Under the pieces are notes generated by a model. That model made no database searches, was not told the origin of the DNA, and saw only the letters and a list, made by a program, of their open reading frames with translations. A stretch of DNA of 64,000 bases from Veillonella dispar (GTDB lineage Bacteria; Bacillota; Negativicutes; Veillonellales; Veillonellaceae), in NCBI RefSeq assembly GCF_900637515.1, contig NZ_LR134375.1, forward strand, positions 2,051,001-2,115,000. Direction: 5' to 3'. Of this stretch, positions 26,280 to 34,021 are shown piece by piece. Both the position numbers and the translations under genes were made by a program. Positions within the stretch are counted from its first letter, which is position 1; the number at the start of each line of letters is the position of its first letter.

Positions 26280-27344
26280 TTACATTGCAATACAGGAGGC
26301 TTCCACAAAGTCTTTGAGTTGTGGTTTTACGTAGGTTTGGTACACGTCTGCACCATTACCACGGACGATGTCGCCCCAGTATTTATACACATAGCGGTAC
26401 CAGAAATGGAACATGCTATTTGTGAAGTGGTAGTCAGCGTATTTCGCAGGTCCACGGCTATTCGCTTGGATACGACCTACGAGCCCCATCGCCATGAGGT
26501 CATTCAAACGAGATGTAAAGGTGCCGCTTTTAATTTGGCTCGCTTGCAACAGCTCCACATAGTATGGTCTCTCTAGTGTTGCAAGGCCCGATAGGATGGC
26601 GTTAGCACCCGTAATATTCTTCATATCTCGATGTAAGATATGTTGCGTTTCTTCAAAGAGTGCGCCCGATACGGAGAAGAACAAATTAATAATATTCGTC
26701 TCGATGCTTTCACCATTATCAAAGTACTGCACATAGGCAGGTAAACCACCTGTTACGGCAAATACAGTACGCAAGTCATCCTTAGCATAGTGAAGGCCCA
26801 AGGATTTCATATCCACCAAGGAGAACGGTTTTACCTCAAAGTATTCCGACACATAGGAACCAATCAAACTGCGATCGCCAATGATGCGGCCATCGAGCTG
26901 TTCTAATCCATTGGCCATCAAGATGATGTTCAAATGGCTCGTTTCTTGATAAGCCTCTAACAAATCGCGCAAGTGGATAGGGAATTGAGGTACAGCCTCC
27001 ACCAAGGAAGGGTAATCATCAATCACCACAGTCTGAGGCGTATTTACACTGCTTTCAAATAGACCCTCAAAGGCCTCTTGCAAGCTAGTGATCGGTTCAA
27101 ATTTGTCCTGCTCATCGGTAGGAACAAAACGTGCCTCAAGAGCTCGATTCATATCGGCTACATGAATTGCTTCATTAGCCATGCGACCTGCCAAGTACAG
27201 CGCCTTATGACGGCGTACGAGCTGGGAAGCCACATAGGATTTGCCACTGCGATGCGGACCATACACAACACACAAACTCATTTGATCTATCGCAATACGG
27301 GACTGGATACTCTCAATAATTTCAGCACGTCCCACAAAATTCAT
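26280..27344 (-). CDS. AAA-type ATPase (ATPase_2 family), C-terminally truncated
   Basis: 354 residues. P-loop GPHRSGKS (about residue 29), Walker B VVIDDYPSL (about 116), and the winged-helix part DFxTSRLNDLMAMGLV-like that follows in this 'archaeal ATPase / DUF234' family (here SGTFTSRLNDLMAMG), then the conserved HFTNSMFHFWYRYVYK-like segment. Family members are normally about 450 residues and end with a PD-(D/E)XK nuclease-like DUF234 domain. Here the frame stops just where that domain begins (FVEASCIAM), and the next 100 bases show no clear continuation in the other frames. It is probably a decaying gene, or a variant keeping only the ATPase. Function of the family is not settled. Confidence 0.75.
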   Translation of the reverse strand: MNFVGRAEIIESIQSRIAIDQMSLCVVYGPHRSGKSYVASQLVRRHKALYLAGRMANEAIHVADMNRALEARFVPTDEQDKFEPITSLQEAFEGLFESSVNTPQTVVIDDYPSLVEAVPQFPIHLRDLLEAYQETSHLNIILMANGLEQLDGRIIGDRSLIGSYVSEYFEVKPFSLVDMKSLGLHYAKDDLRTVFAVTGGLPAYVQYFDNGESIETNIINLFFSVSGALFEETQHILHRDMKNITGANAILSGLATLERPYYVELLQASQIKSGTFTSRLNDLMAMGLVGRIQANSRGPAKYADYHFTNSMFHFWYRYVYKYWGDIVRGNGADVYQTYVKPQLKDFVEASCIAM

Positions 27345-27596
27345 ATACTCTCACCTCCAACATTCTATGGAGACTATTATATCATAAATTTAAAACAAAT
27401 TTAAACTTATTTTCATGTTATTAACATGACTTTTTATTATGTTAATTTTTTTACGCATAAAATATACTTATTTAATGGTTTACTTTTTACCCATTCGATT
27501 GTAGAATCCCTTATATTTACTGCATTCTTATAGGTCTATCCTCGTCACGCTAACATACAATATTCCGTATATAATCTTTTTCCATACTCAACACAT

Positions 27597-27632
27597 ATAA
27601 AAAGACGTGCCTACCATAAGGTATAGCACGTC
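27597..27632 (-). terminator. Terminator after the GH3 lipoprotein gene
   Basis: Stem GACGTGCTATACC / GGTAGGCACGTC with a short loop, followed on the - strand by TTTTTATATG, 66 bases past the stop at 27698. The remaining gap (27345-27596) is AT-rich with no feature seen. Confidence 0.8.
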
Positions 27633-27697
27633 ATATGACTCGTATGTAATAAGGATATTTATATAGTCGTTTCTTTATTGTTGTATTTATTTCTTTA

Positions 27698-28843
27698 TTA
27701 TTGTATTTGAGTTTGCATCTTCATGAGCAAAATATGCTTAACCGCATCATTGAGTCGGTCATTTGAAATGGTTCCGTTCGCCACTGCTTGTATAAGTGCG
27801 CGATGGACTTCATCGATGTGCCCCGTATCCGCATCAAGGAGGACGAGGTCACTGCCCGCTACGATGGAGTTAACTGCAAAGTCCCCTATCTTTTGGTTTG
27901 CTTGCAAGGCCCCTACATCGACACGGTCGGTCATAACCACGCCGTTATAGCCTAGCTCGTGTCGTAACCAGTCCGTTATGATTGCTTTCGAGTTACTCGC
28001 TAGATGTTCGTTATCGATGGCAGGGATTTGCACATGGCTTATGACGAGCATGTACGTATTCGCTGTCGTCTGTGTAATGAGACGTTTAAATACGGACACA
28101 TCGTTGTTGTTCAAATAGGCCTTCGCATCGTTAGCGGTCTCAAAGGATGCATCACCAAGGCTCACTGTTGGGAAGTAGTTATAGCCAAACCACATGTGGT
28201 TGATTTGGTAACGCTCCGCCATGGCCAGATCCATATGCCCGGCCCACGTAGGGTCAGATGTATAGGACACATTCGGCACCCCTAGGTTTGCATTCGGTCC
28301 CACAATGAGGTTAAAGCCCATATCGCGCATTTCAATGGCCGATCGAGTCACTAAATTAATGATCCGTTCCATCGGTAGTTGCCCCCAACGATTTGGCTCT
28401 GGCAAGCGCAAGAAACTTTCATTCGTACTCAACACCTTATCCCGATTGATGCCAATGTATGGCGTCACCATACTTGCCGTTGTGGCCGTTTGCATGATAT
28501 CGCTGGTGAAAGCTTTCACTTGATTTTTATTATTTAGATTTTCATTAGTTAGCATAACGCCGCTCACACGGTATTTCCTGATGACGTCCTTTTGGGACTG
28601 TCCTACCGTGCTGCCATGAAGGCTAATCATCATCAGTTGACCTATCTTGTCCTCTTGAGACATAGCCCCAAGCCAAGTGTTCACCTTCTCAGGAACAGGT
28701 TTGTCTGATTGCATGACGGCCCGATACGATACAGTTCGTACCTCTTCCTGCTCTGCCTGACTCTCATGTTGGCATCCCGCAGTACCGATGGCGGCGACAA
28801 TCAAGGCCATGCCACATAGAGCACGCCGTAAAAACAAGTTCAT
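27698..28843 (-). CDS. Lipoprotein of glycoside hydrolase family 3 (NagZ-like), divergent active site
   Basis: 381 residues. A lipoprotein signal ends in GTAGC (Cys24), so it should be anchored in a membrane facing the periplasm. The body is a GH3 barrel: EDKIGQLMMISLHG, VSGVMLTNENLNN, YIGINRD and YNGVVMTDRVDVGAL, which contains the nucleophile Asp (TD). NagZ-type enzymes normally carry KHFPGHGDT with the His-Asp catalytic pair; here the matching segment is YNYFPTVSLGDA, lacking the Lys, both His and the loop. Activity on N-acetylglucosamine-muropeptides is therefore doubtful; it may bind rather than cleave. A GTGAAAGCTTTCAC palindrome lies within the gene at 28506. Start ATG 28843 has AAGGAG 12 bases upstream. 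Confidence 0.8.
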   Translation of the reverse strand: MNLFLRRALCGMALIVAAIGTAGCQHESQAEQEEVRTVSYRAVMQSDKPVPEKVNTWLGAMSQEDKIGQLMMISLHGSTVGQSQKDVIRKYRVSGVMLTNENLNNKNQVKAFTSDIMQTATTASMVTPYIGINRDKVLSTNESFLRLPEPNRWGQLPMERIINLVTRSAIEMRDMGFNLIVGPNANLGVPNVSYTSDPTWAGHMDLAMAERYQINHMWFGYNYFPTVSLGDASFETANDAKAYLNNNDVSVFKRLITQTTANTYMLVISHVQIPAIDNEHLASNSKAIITDWLRHELGYNGVVMTDRVDVGALQANQKIGDFAVNSIVAGSDLVLLDADTGHIDEVHRALIQAVANGTISNDRLNDAVKHILLMKMQTQIQ

Positions 28844-29045
28844 CTCTCCACAAAACTCCTTGTCATACTCTCTTACATGTTATCTTTCTATATATTATAC
28901 ACTATATAATTCATCTTTTCCTCATGTGAAAGCTAGTTTTCTATATCAATTTATCATAATAAAGTTATAAAGTAGTAGTAAAAATTAATATAAAAGGTAA
29001 TTCATACATATAACATATATAAAACTATAAGAAGGTTATACATAA

Positions 29046-29127
29046 AAATCCTACGAATCGCATGTAAGATGACACTCAGTAGTCAATATCTACACAAGTA
29101 TCAAGTCACTCATGACCCGTAGGATTT
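29046..29127 (-). other. Large structured hairpin downstream of hydA
   Basis: Outer stem AAATCCTACG (29046-29055) / CGTAGGATTT (29118-29127), with inner short stems such as GTAG/CTAC. On the - strand it follows the hydrogenase stop and ends in T-rich sequence, so it can serve as terminator. The 62-base interior includes GTCATGAGTGACTTGA, which resembles the conserved loop of the hairpins at 32774, 33452, 43251 and 55862. The rest of the 28844-29254 gap holds nothing recognised. Confidence 0.6.
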
Positions 29128-29254
29128 ATTTCTGTTTAGTTAGTTACCCATATACCAGTCTAACTATACTAATGTATGTATGTATGGATGTATTCATCGC
29201 CAGAATACATTCGATACGACTCGTACTGAGCAAATTAGCTAATGTATAAAACTA

Positions 29255-30685
29255 TTAGCCCTTGTATTTAGGGGATGTTGGGCATGTTTCAGGTGTTACG
29301 TCTTTGCGATCACCAAGCACCGCGCTACGGTCTGTGTAATGTGTATGCAATAATTCGTGTGCCTTGTGGCCCAATGGTTCGCCTAAGAAGTCTTTGTACA
29401 ATGCTTGGATTTCTGGGTTTTCATAAGAAGCAACCCATTTGTAGTTCGCATCAGCTTCGTAAAGGCCGCCGATACGAGCTTCCTTAGTTTTCACAGCTTG
29501 AGGCAATTTAGTGCGCGGTTGACCACCGCCACCAATACAACCACCTGGGCACGCCATAACTTCGATGAAGTCATAGTGTTTGTCGCTGTCTTTCAACGCA
29601 TTAAGGAAGTCACGTGTATTTTTACCGCCATGTACTACAGCAACGGACAATGTAACGTCATCACCTAATTGAACAGTTGCCTCTTTAACGCCTTCCATAC
29701 CACGAACGTCTTCGAGGTGAGTCAAAGCATATGGAGGTGGCTCTTTGTCAGTGATGAGCTTGTACGCTGTACGCATAGCCGCTTCCATAACACCACCAGT
29801 GTTACCGAAGATGATGGATGCACCAGTTTCCATACCGATTAAGTCATCGAATTGGGACTCTTCAATCGCATTGAAGTCGAGGTTTTCCTCTTGGATCCAA
29901 CGGATGAACTCACGAGTTGTAATGGAAATGTCTGTATCCATGCCAAGGGATTCGTCATCATAGAAACGAGCCGCTGCATTTTCTTCTTCTCGTTTTGTTT
30001 CTGCTTTTTTAGCAGTACAAGGGTTTACAGATACAGATACGATGTTGCTAGGATTAATGCCTTTTTTCTCAGCAAAGTATGTTTTAATCATAGCCGCTTC
30101 CATAGCGATACAAGAACGTGTGGAAGACAAGTTAGGAATCAATTCAGGGAAGTAGATTTCTGCAAAGCGTACCCACGCTGGGCAGCAGCTTGTGAACTGA
30201 GGAATTTGACCGCCAGTTTTAAGACGTTCTACAAGCTCAGATGCTTCTTCCATGATCGTTAAGTCCGCACCGAAGTTAGTGTCTACTACATAGTCCGCAC
30301 CTAATGCACGCAAAGCACCAACCATTTTGCCTTCAAGGAATGTACCTGGTTCGTAGCCAAAGCCTTCGCCGATAGCTACACGCACAGCTGGAGCTGTTTG
30401 GATAACCACAATTTTTTCAGGATCTGCAAGAGCTGCTTTCACCTTTTCAAGCTCGGATTTAGCATGCATGGAGTCAAATGGACATGCAGCCGCACATTGA
30501 CCACAGTGGATACATACAGGCACGTCACCGTTTGCATCGAGATCATAGTAGTCGAGTACGCTCATTACGTCCGCACAAGCACGACGGCATAACGTACAGT
30601 TTTTACACTTGGAAATGTCGTGATAAATGGATGGATTGTCTAATGCAATCGGCACACGTTTATCGATAAATTCGTATTGAGACAT
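29255..30685 (-). CDS. hydA: [FeFe]-hydrogenase, monomeric, with two-cluster ferredoxin domain
   Basis: 476 residues. N-terminal ferredoxin domain with two [4Fe-4S] motifs (CKNCTLCRRAC and CIHCGQCAAAC, about 27-70). The H-cluster domain has L1 TSCCPAW, L2 NPCTAKKAE (usual Met before Pro-Cys is Asn here) and L3 ACPGGCIGGGGQP. The C-terminus has the small-subunit segment (ALYKDFLGEPLGHKAHELLH). It reduces protons or oxidises H2 in the cytoplasm, probably to dispose of electrons from ferredoxin in fermentation. The ATG at 30685 follows GGAGGTCCTC. Its maturase hydF is 17 kb away in this window; hydE and hydG are not here. Monocistronic. Confidence 0.93.
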   Translation of the reverse strand: MSQYEFIDKRVPIALDNPSIYHDISKCKNCTLCRRACADVMSVLDYYDLDANGDVPVCIHCGQCAAACPFDSMHAKSELEKVKAALADPEKIVVIQTAPAVRVAIGEGFGYEPGTFLEGKMVGALRALGADYVVDTNFGADLTIMEEASELVERLKTGGQIPQFTSCCPAWVRFAEIYFPELIPNLSSTRSCIAMEAAMIKTYFAEKKGINPSNIVSVSVNPCTAKKAETKREEENAAARFYDDESLGMDTDISITTREFIRWIQEENLDFNAIEESQFDDLIGMETGASIIFGNTGGVMEAAMRTAYKLITDKEPPPYALTHLEDVRGMEGVKEATVQLGDDVTLSVAVVHGGKNTRDFLNALKDSDKHYDFIEVMACPGGCIGGGGQPRTKLPQAVKTKEARIGGLYEADANYKWVASYENPEIQALYKDFLGEPLGHKAHELLHTHYTDRSAVLGDRKDVTPETCPTSPKYKG

Positions 30686-31060
30686 GAGGACCTCCTCTAA
30701 CAAACTAAAACTATCAAACCTTTTGGGAAACATCGGCCAAACTACAGAGCACTGTGCTCAAGGCGTACTTCCACATCTTACCTTTAGTATACGCTATGGT
30801 GAAAGTTTATACTATGTAGAAATGTTACACTTTAGTGCAAAATTATGGTCAATCAACCCTCTCTAGATACCATAATATTGCGCATGAAATTATAAGTGAC
30901 ATTATGAGTGACATTCTATATGACATTGTACGTCAGTATATTTCAACAAGATAGAAATTACATAAATGCGTAATAATATTCCCATTGTACCACGAATGAG
31001 TAAATAATTCACCAACTTTTCGGGAATTAAAACAAAAGAAAACCGCACGTCAATTAAAAT
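30686..31060. other. Upstream region of hydA, no gene seen
   Basis: About 375 bases. One GTGAAAG word at 30799, a short dyad GAGCACTGTGCTC (30748-30760) about 63 bases before the hydA start that could be an operator, and AT-rich repeats TGACATTNTA near 30895-30930. No reading frame with a ribosome site. Confidence 0.45.
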
Positions 31061-31098
31061 AAAAAAACGCACGCCCTCTAATGAGAACGTGCGTGTGT
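31061..31098 (-). terminator. Terminator after the first small exported paralogue
   Basis: Stem ACGCACG / CGTGCGT with a 14-base interior that can pair further (CCCTCT / GAGAAC region), followed on the - strand by seven T residues. Confidence 0.8.
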
Positions 31099-31137
31099 GA
31101 AGCTTTCACAAAGAATCATACCCCTCGAAGGATCAGA

Positions 31138-31512
31138 TTATTTGTCACCCCAGATAAGTGTGTACACAGCGTATGCAGGAGTGCCTTGTTCAACCTTACG
31201 AGTAGATTTGTTAGGTTGTTCTTCTTTCACAACATAACCTTGTGGGTTATAAAGAGTTACCTTAACGTCTTTTACTTCGCGTTTTTTGTGGTTGAACTCT
31301 TCAGTTACGATATAGTGGTAACCTTCGTAGTCCATAGCTTTGATGTCCAAAGTAGCTTTTTTGTCATCTTTTTTAACAGAATCGTTGTCGATAGACCAAG
31401 TGATACCATTGCTATCTGTACCAACTGTATACCAATTTGCTGCATCAACACTACCAATACCACCAATGAATAAAGCGCCTGCTGCCAAAACAGCTGCCAA
31501 TGTTTTTTTCAT
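31138..31512 (-). CDS. Small exported protein, paralogue 1 of 3 (124 aa)
   Basis: Signal peptide MKKTLAAVLAAGALFIGG with cleavage probably after VDA. The mature domain starts NWYTVGTDSNGITWSIDND and continues with alternating beta-like strands, ending YTLIWGDK. The genes at 32859 and 33574 encode paralogues with the same layout: W-Y, an acidic D/T-D, then IDN(D/A)SV, a charged turn, and a C-terminal L-I-W or LWGK. The fold pattern faintly resembles the surface-adhesin protein E family (WY.x..D......YID..S); that is a guess. GAGAGGTAAAAAT precedes the ATG at 31512. It should lie in the periplasm or at the surface. Confidence 0.75.
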   Translation of the reverse strand: MKKTLAAVLAAGALFIGGIGSVDAANWYTVGTDSNGITWSIDNDSVKKDDKKATLDIKAMDYEGYHYIVTEEFNHKKREVKDVKVTLYNPQGYVVKEEQPNKSTRKVEQGTPAYAVYTLIWGDK

Positions 31513-31623
31513 ATTTTTACCTCTCGAATTAAATACAAGAACATGAAATCTAGTATATTCGATGAAAATAAATATTTTATGAAATACAAACGTGCTCAAT
31601 TATTAGAATATCTATTCCAAACA

Positions 31624-32667
31624 TTAAGACTTCACATAATAAGTAGACCGTCCCCCACCTTTACGTTGAATATGACCATCCTTCACAAGGGTACGTATGA
31701 CGCCTTCAATGGAACTATCACTGAGATTTGGACACCATTCTCTAATATCTTGCTTTGTAAAAGCCCCTAGATGACTATCGATAGCTGCTTTCACCTGATC
31801 CATTGCTGAACCACTATTTGCCAGTATAGAACTACGGTCCTCAAAGTCATGATACGCGGCTAACAGCATTTGTAACCAATAGCAAATAAACGGTATAGGG
31901 CAGGAACTTTCATCATACCAAGTATCACTAGACTCGCGTAAAGCAGCATAATACATATCCTTATGTCTTGCAATCTTAGCCTCTAACGATACATATTTAC
32001 CTACCATAAAGCCGCTACGGTACAACAATAATGTCGTTAACAAACGGCTCATGCGTCCATTCCCATCATTAAATGGGTGAATACATAAGAAATCATGTAT
32101 AAAAATAGGAATGGCTAAGAGTGGCTCCACCTCTCCATTACCTACAACACGATTATATTCAGCACAAATCTTATCGAGGGCCTCTGCTGTCTCATAGGGT
32201 GCTAGGGGAGTAAATAACACCTCGGTCCGTCCATCGGGATAGGTAGCACTAATATAATTCTGTACACTCTTTAACTGTCCACCACGGGCATTGAACTGGT
32301 AATTATACAAAATCTTGTGTAACTGCAAAATATGATTGCGAGACAAAGATATGGAATCATAACTTTCATGGATAACATTTAAGGCATCACGATACCCCAT
32401 AATCTCCTGCTCATCCCTATTTCGAGGCGTAGTCTTATCAGCTACCAACTGCCGAAGGCGCGTACTCGTCGTCACAATCCCTTCAATCTCATTCGAAGCC
32501 TCTGTACTCTGTACCTTTGCCAACTCTACAAGAGAATCTAATATGGCAGGACTCTGTGAAAGCAAAACCTCCTCCTTGCCATTCGCCCTATAAATCCCTG
32601 CAATTAGACTTAAAATATCCATATCCCACGACAAAGACTGAATCCGACCATACTCAAAACGACGCAT
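31624..32667 (-). CDS. Fic domain protein, predicted AMP transferase
   Basis: 347 residues. Fic core motif HPFNDGNGR (197-205) with catalytic His197 and all phosphate-binding residues. An N-terminal inhibitory motif SNEIEG (58-63; S-x3-E-G) marks a self-inhibited class II Fic protein. A C-terminal winged-helix part (LGAFTKQDIREWCPNLSDSS, then IRTLVKDGHIQRKGGGRSTYY) could bind DNA. Such proteins attach AMP to a target protein Tyr, Ser or Thr; the target is unknown. The ATG at 32667 follows GTAGGTG. It splits the cluster of three exported paralogues and may be a later insertion. A GTGAAAGC word lies inside at 32556. Confidence 0.9.
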   Translation of the reverse strand: MRRFEYGRIQSLSWDMDILSLIAGIYRANGKEEVLLSQSPAILDSLVELAKVQSTEASNEIEGIVTTSTRLRQLVADKTTPRNRDEQEIMGYRDALNVIHESYDSISLSRNHILQLHKILYNYQFNARGGQLKSVQNYISATYPDGRTEVLFTPLAPYETAEALDKICAEYNRVVGNGEVEPLLAIPIFIHDFLCIHPFNDGNGRMSRLLTTLLLYRSGFMVGKYVSLEAKIARHKDMYYAALRESSDTWYDESSCPIPFICYWLQMLLAAYHDFEDRSSILANSGSAMDQVKAAIDSHLGAFTKQDIREWCPNLSDSSIEGVIRTLVKDGHIQRKGGGRSTYYVKS

Positions 32668-32773
32668 ACACACACCTACTTTCTACTCTAATCCCTTATA
32701 AATAAAATTATTCCCTTAAATTATACCATAAAATAAGGGAATAAATAATTTGGATACATTTAATTATACATGC

Positions 32774-32843
32774 AGAAAGGGTTCTATCTCTTTGAGACCG
32801 ACTTAGGTCACTATGGAGGTCGATGAGAGATAGAACCCTTTCT
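32774..32843 (-). terminator. 18-bp hairpin with conserved loop after paralogue 2
   Basis: Perfect 18-base stem at 32774-32791 / 32826-32843 (AGAAAGGGTTCTATCTCT). Read in the direction of the upstream gene, the loop contains GACCTCCATAGTGACC followed by TAAGTCGGTC. The same loop recurs at 33452 and 55862, so it is more than a simple terminator. It lies 16 bases past the stop at 32859. Confidence 0.8.
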
Positions 32844-32858
32844 ACTAGTAGAGGAAAT

Positions 32859-33224
32859 TTACCAAATCAAGTGATACACGCGATCTAGATTACTTCCGTC
32901 TTGTATTTGTACTTTTGTATTTGCCAATGTTTCAGAACCAATCATATAGCCTTGTGGGTTATATGTAGCAACATCAATGAGCTGTACTGTTTTATCAGCA
33001 CGGTTGAATGTCATTGTATAAATGGAGTGATCTCCATTTGGATCTACAATCTTCAAGCGCAATGTAGCACGAGCATCGTTTTTATCAACAGAGTCATTGT
33101 CGATATAGCCAGTACGACCATATTGATCCGTATCAAGAGCATACCAACTTTCAGCATGAGACACGCCCACACCAGCACTGAATAATAACCCGGCTACCGC
33201 TAAACAGGCAAACCATTTTTTCAT
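32859..33224 (-). CDS. Small exported protein, paralogue 2 of 3 (121 aa)
   Basis: Signal peptide MKKWFACLAVAGLLFSAGVG, mature start near ESWYALDTDQYGRTGYIDND. It shares the W-Y, D-T-D, Y-I-D-N-D-S-V and YNPQGY features with the gene at 31138 and the LIW end. A Cys at residue 7 is inside the signal helix and not in a lipobox, so it is not a lipoprotein. GGAGAGAATAGTT precedes the ATG. It is followed by one of the conserved-loop hairpins. Function unknown; the three genes probably arose by duplication and diverged strongly. Confidence 0.75.
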   Translation of the reverse strand: MKKWFACLAVAGLLFSAGVGVSHAESWYALDTDQYGRTGYIDNDSVDKNDARATLRLKIVDPNGDHSIYTMTFNRADKTVQLIDVATYNPQGYMIGSETLANTKVQIQDGSNLDRVYHLIW

Positions 33225-33451
33225 AACTATTCTCTCCTGACTATAAAATTCAAATAACTATGCAATCTGCATACCATAAATTCCCTACGCCTTCATTATA
33301 ACACCATAATTGCATATTACTAATAAAAACTCTATAAACTGCATAATTAATATAAATCTATTAAGGACGATGTGCCGAGTCCTATGGGCTTTGATAATAT
33401 AACGTATTTGATGACTGATATTCGCGCTGTAAGGTCAACAAAACATAGAAA

Positions 33452-33512
33452 GCCCCGAACTGTTCTGAAAACGACTTCGGTCACTATGGAGGCTTTCAGG
33501 ATAGTTCGGGGC
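33452..33512 (-). terminator. Hairpin with conserved loop after paralogue 3
   Basis: Outer stem GCCCCGAAC / GTTCGGGGC, extended by wobble pairs through 33470 and 33494. In the sense of the upstream gene, the loop reads GCCTCCATAGTGACCGAAGTCG, nearly identical to the loops at 32774 and 55862. It lies 62 bases past the stop at 33574. Confidence 0.75.
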
Positions 33513-33573
33513 CAAATACGTTCTGAGTATCTAAATAAACAGAGCGAATATAAGCTTCTATTAAATTGTTGGA

Positions 33574-33945
33574 TTATTTACCCCATAGGGCCTTCATAAC
33601 TTCCGCACCCATAGTATCATCTTCAATTTTTGTAGGTTTTTGTGCTTCTTTGCTGGACAATAACGCTACGCCTGCAGCGCTGTATACTGTTGTATCAAGT
33701 TCTGTCCATGTTTTTTCTTTACGGTCAATGCGTACTGTGTAGATGTATGTGAAACCTTCTACATTGTTAATTTTAACAAGTACTGTAGCCGCATCATCTG
33801 TTTTGTATACAGATGCATTATCGATGAACCATGCTGCATCATCAGCATCAGCATCGATATAGTACCAATCAGCAGCACTAGCTTGACCAAAGCCGCCTAA
33901 GAATAAAACCCCTGCTGCAAACATAGCAGCTAACCATTTTTTCAT
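33574..33945 (-). CDS. Small exported protein, paralogue 3 of 3 (123 aa)
   Basis: Signal peptide MKKWLAAMFAAGVLFLGGFG with cleavage after ASA. The mature part begins ADWYYIDADADDAAWFIDNA and ends VMKALWGK; the same W-Y, I-D-N-x-S-V and strand pattern as the genes at 31138 and 32859, but more acidic at the start. TAAGGAGTTTAGAT precedes the ATG at 33945; a longer frame upstream lacks a ribosome site. It lies 76 bases after gyrA on the same strand with only a weak hairpin between, so some read-through from gyrA is possible. Function unknown. Confidence 0.75.
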   Translation of the reverse strand: MKKWLAAMFAAGVLFLGGFGQASAADWYYIDADADDAAWFIDNASVYKTDDAATVLVKINNVEGFTYIYTVRIDRKEKTWTELDTTVYSAAGVALLSSKEAQKPTKIEDDTMGAEVMKALWGK

Positions 33946-34021
33946 ATCTAAACTCCTTAACGCTAGAGACGACCATCTAAGATGGCCGCCCATAGTTTCT
34001 TACATATACTATTAATACAAA

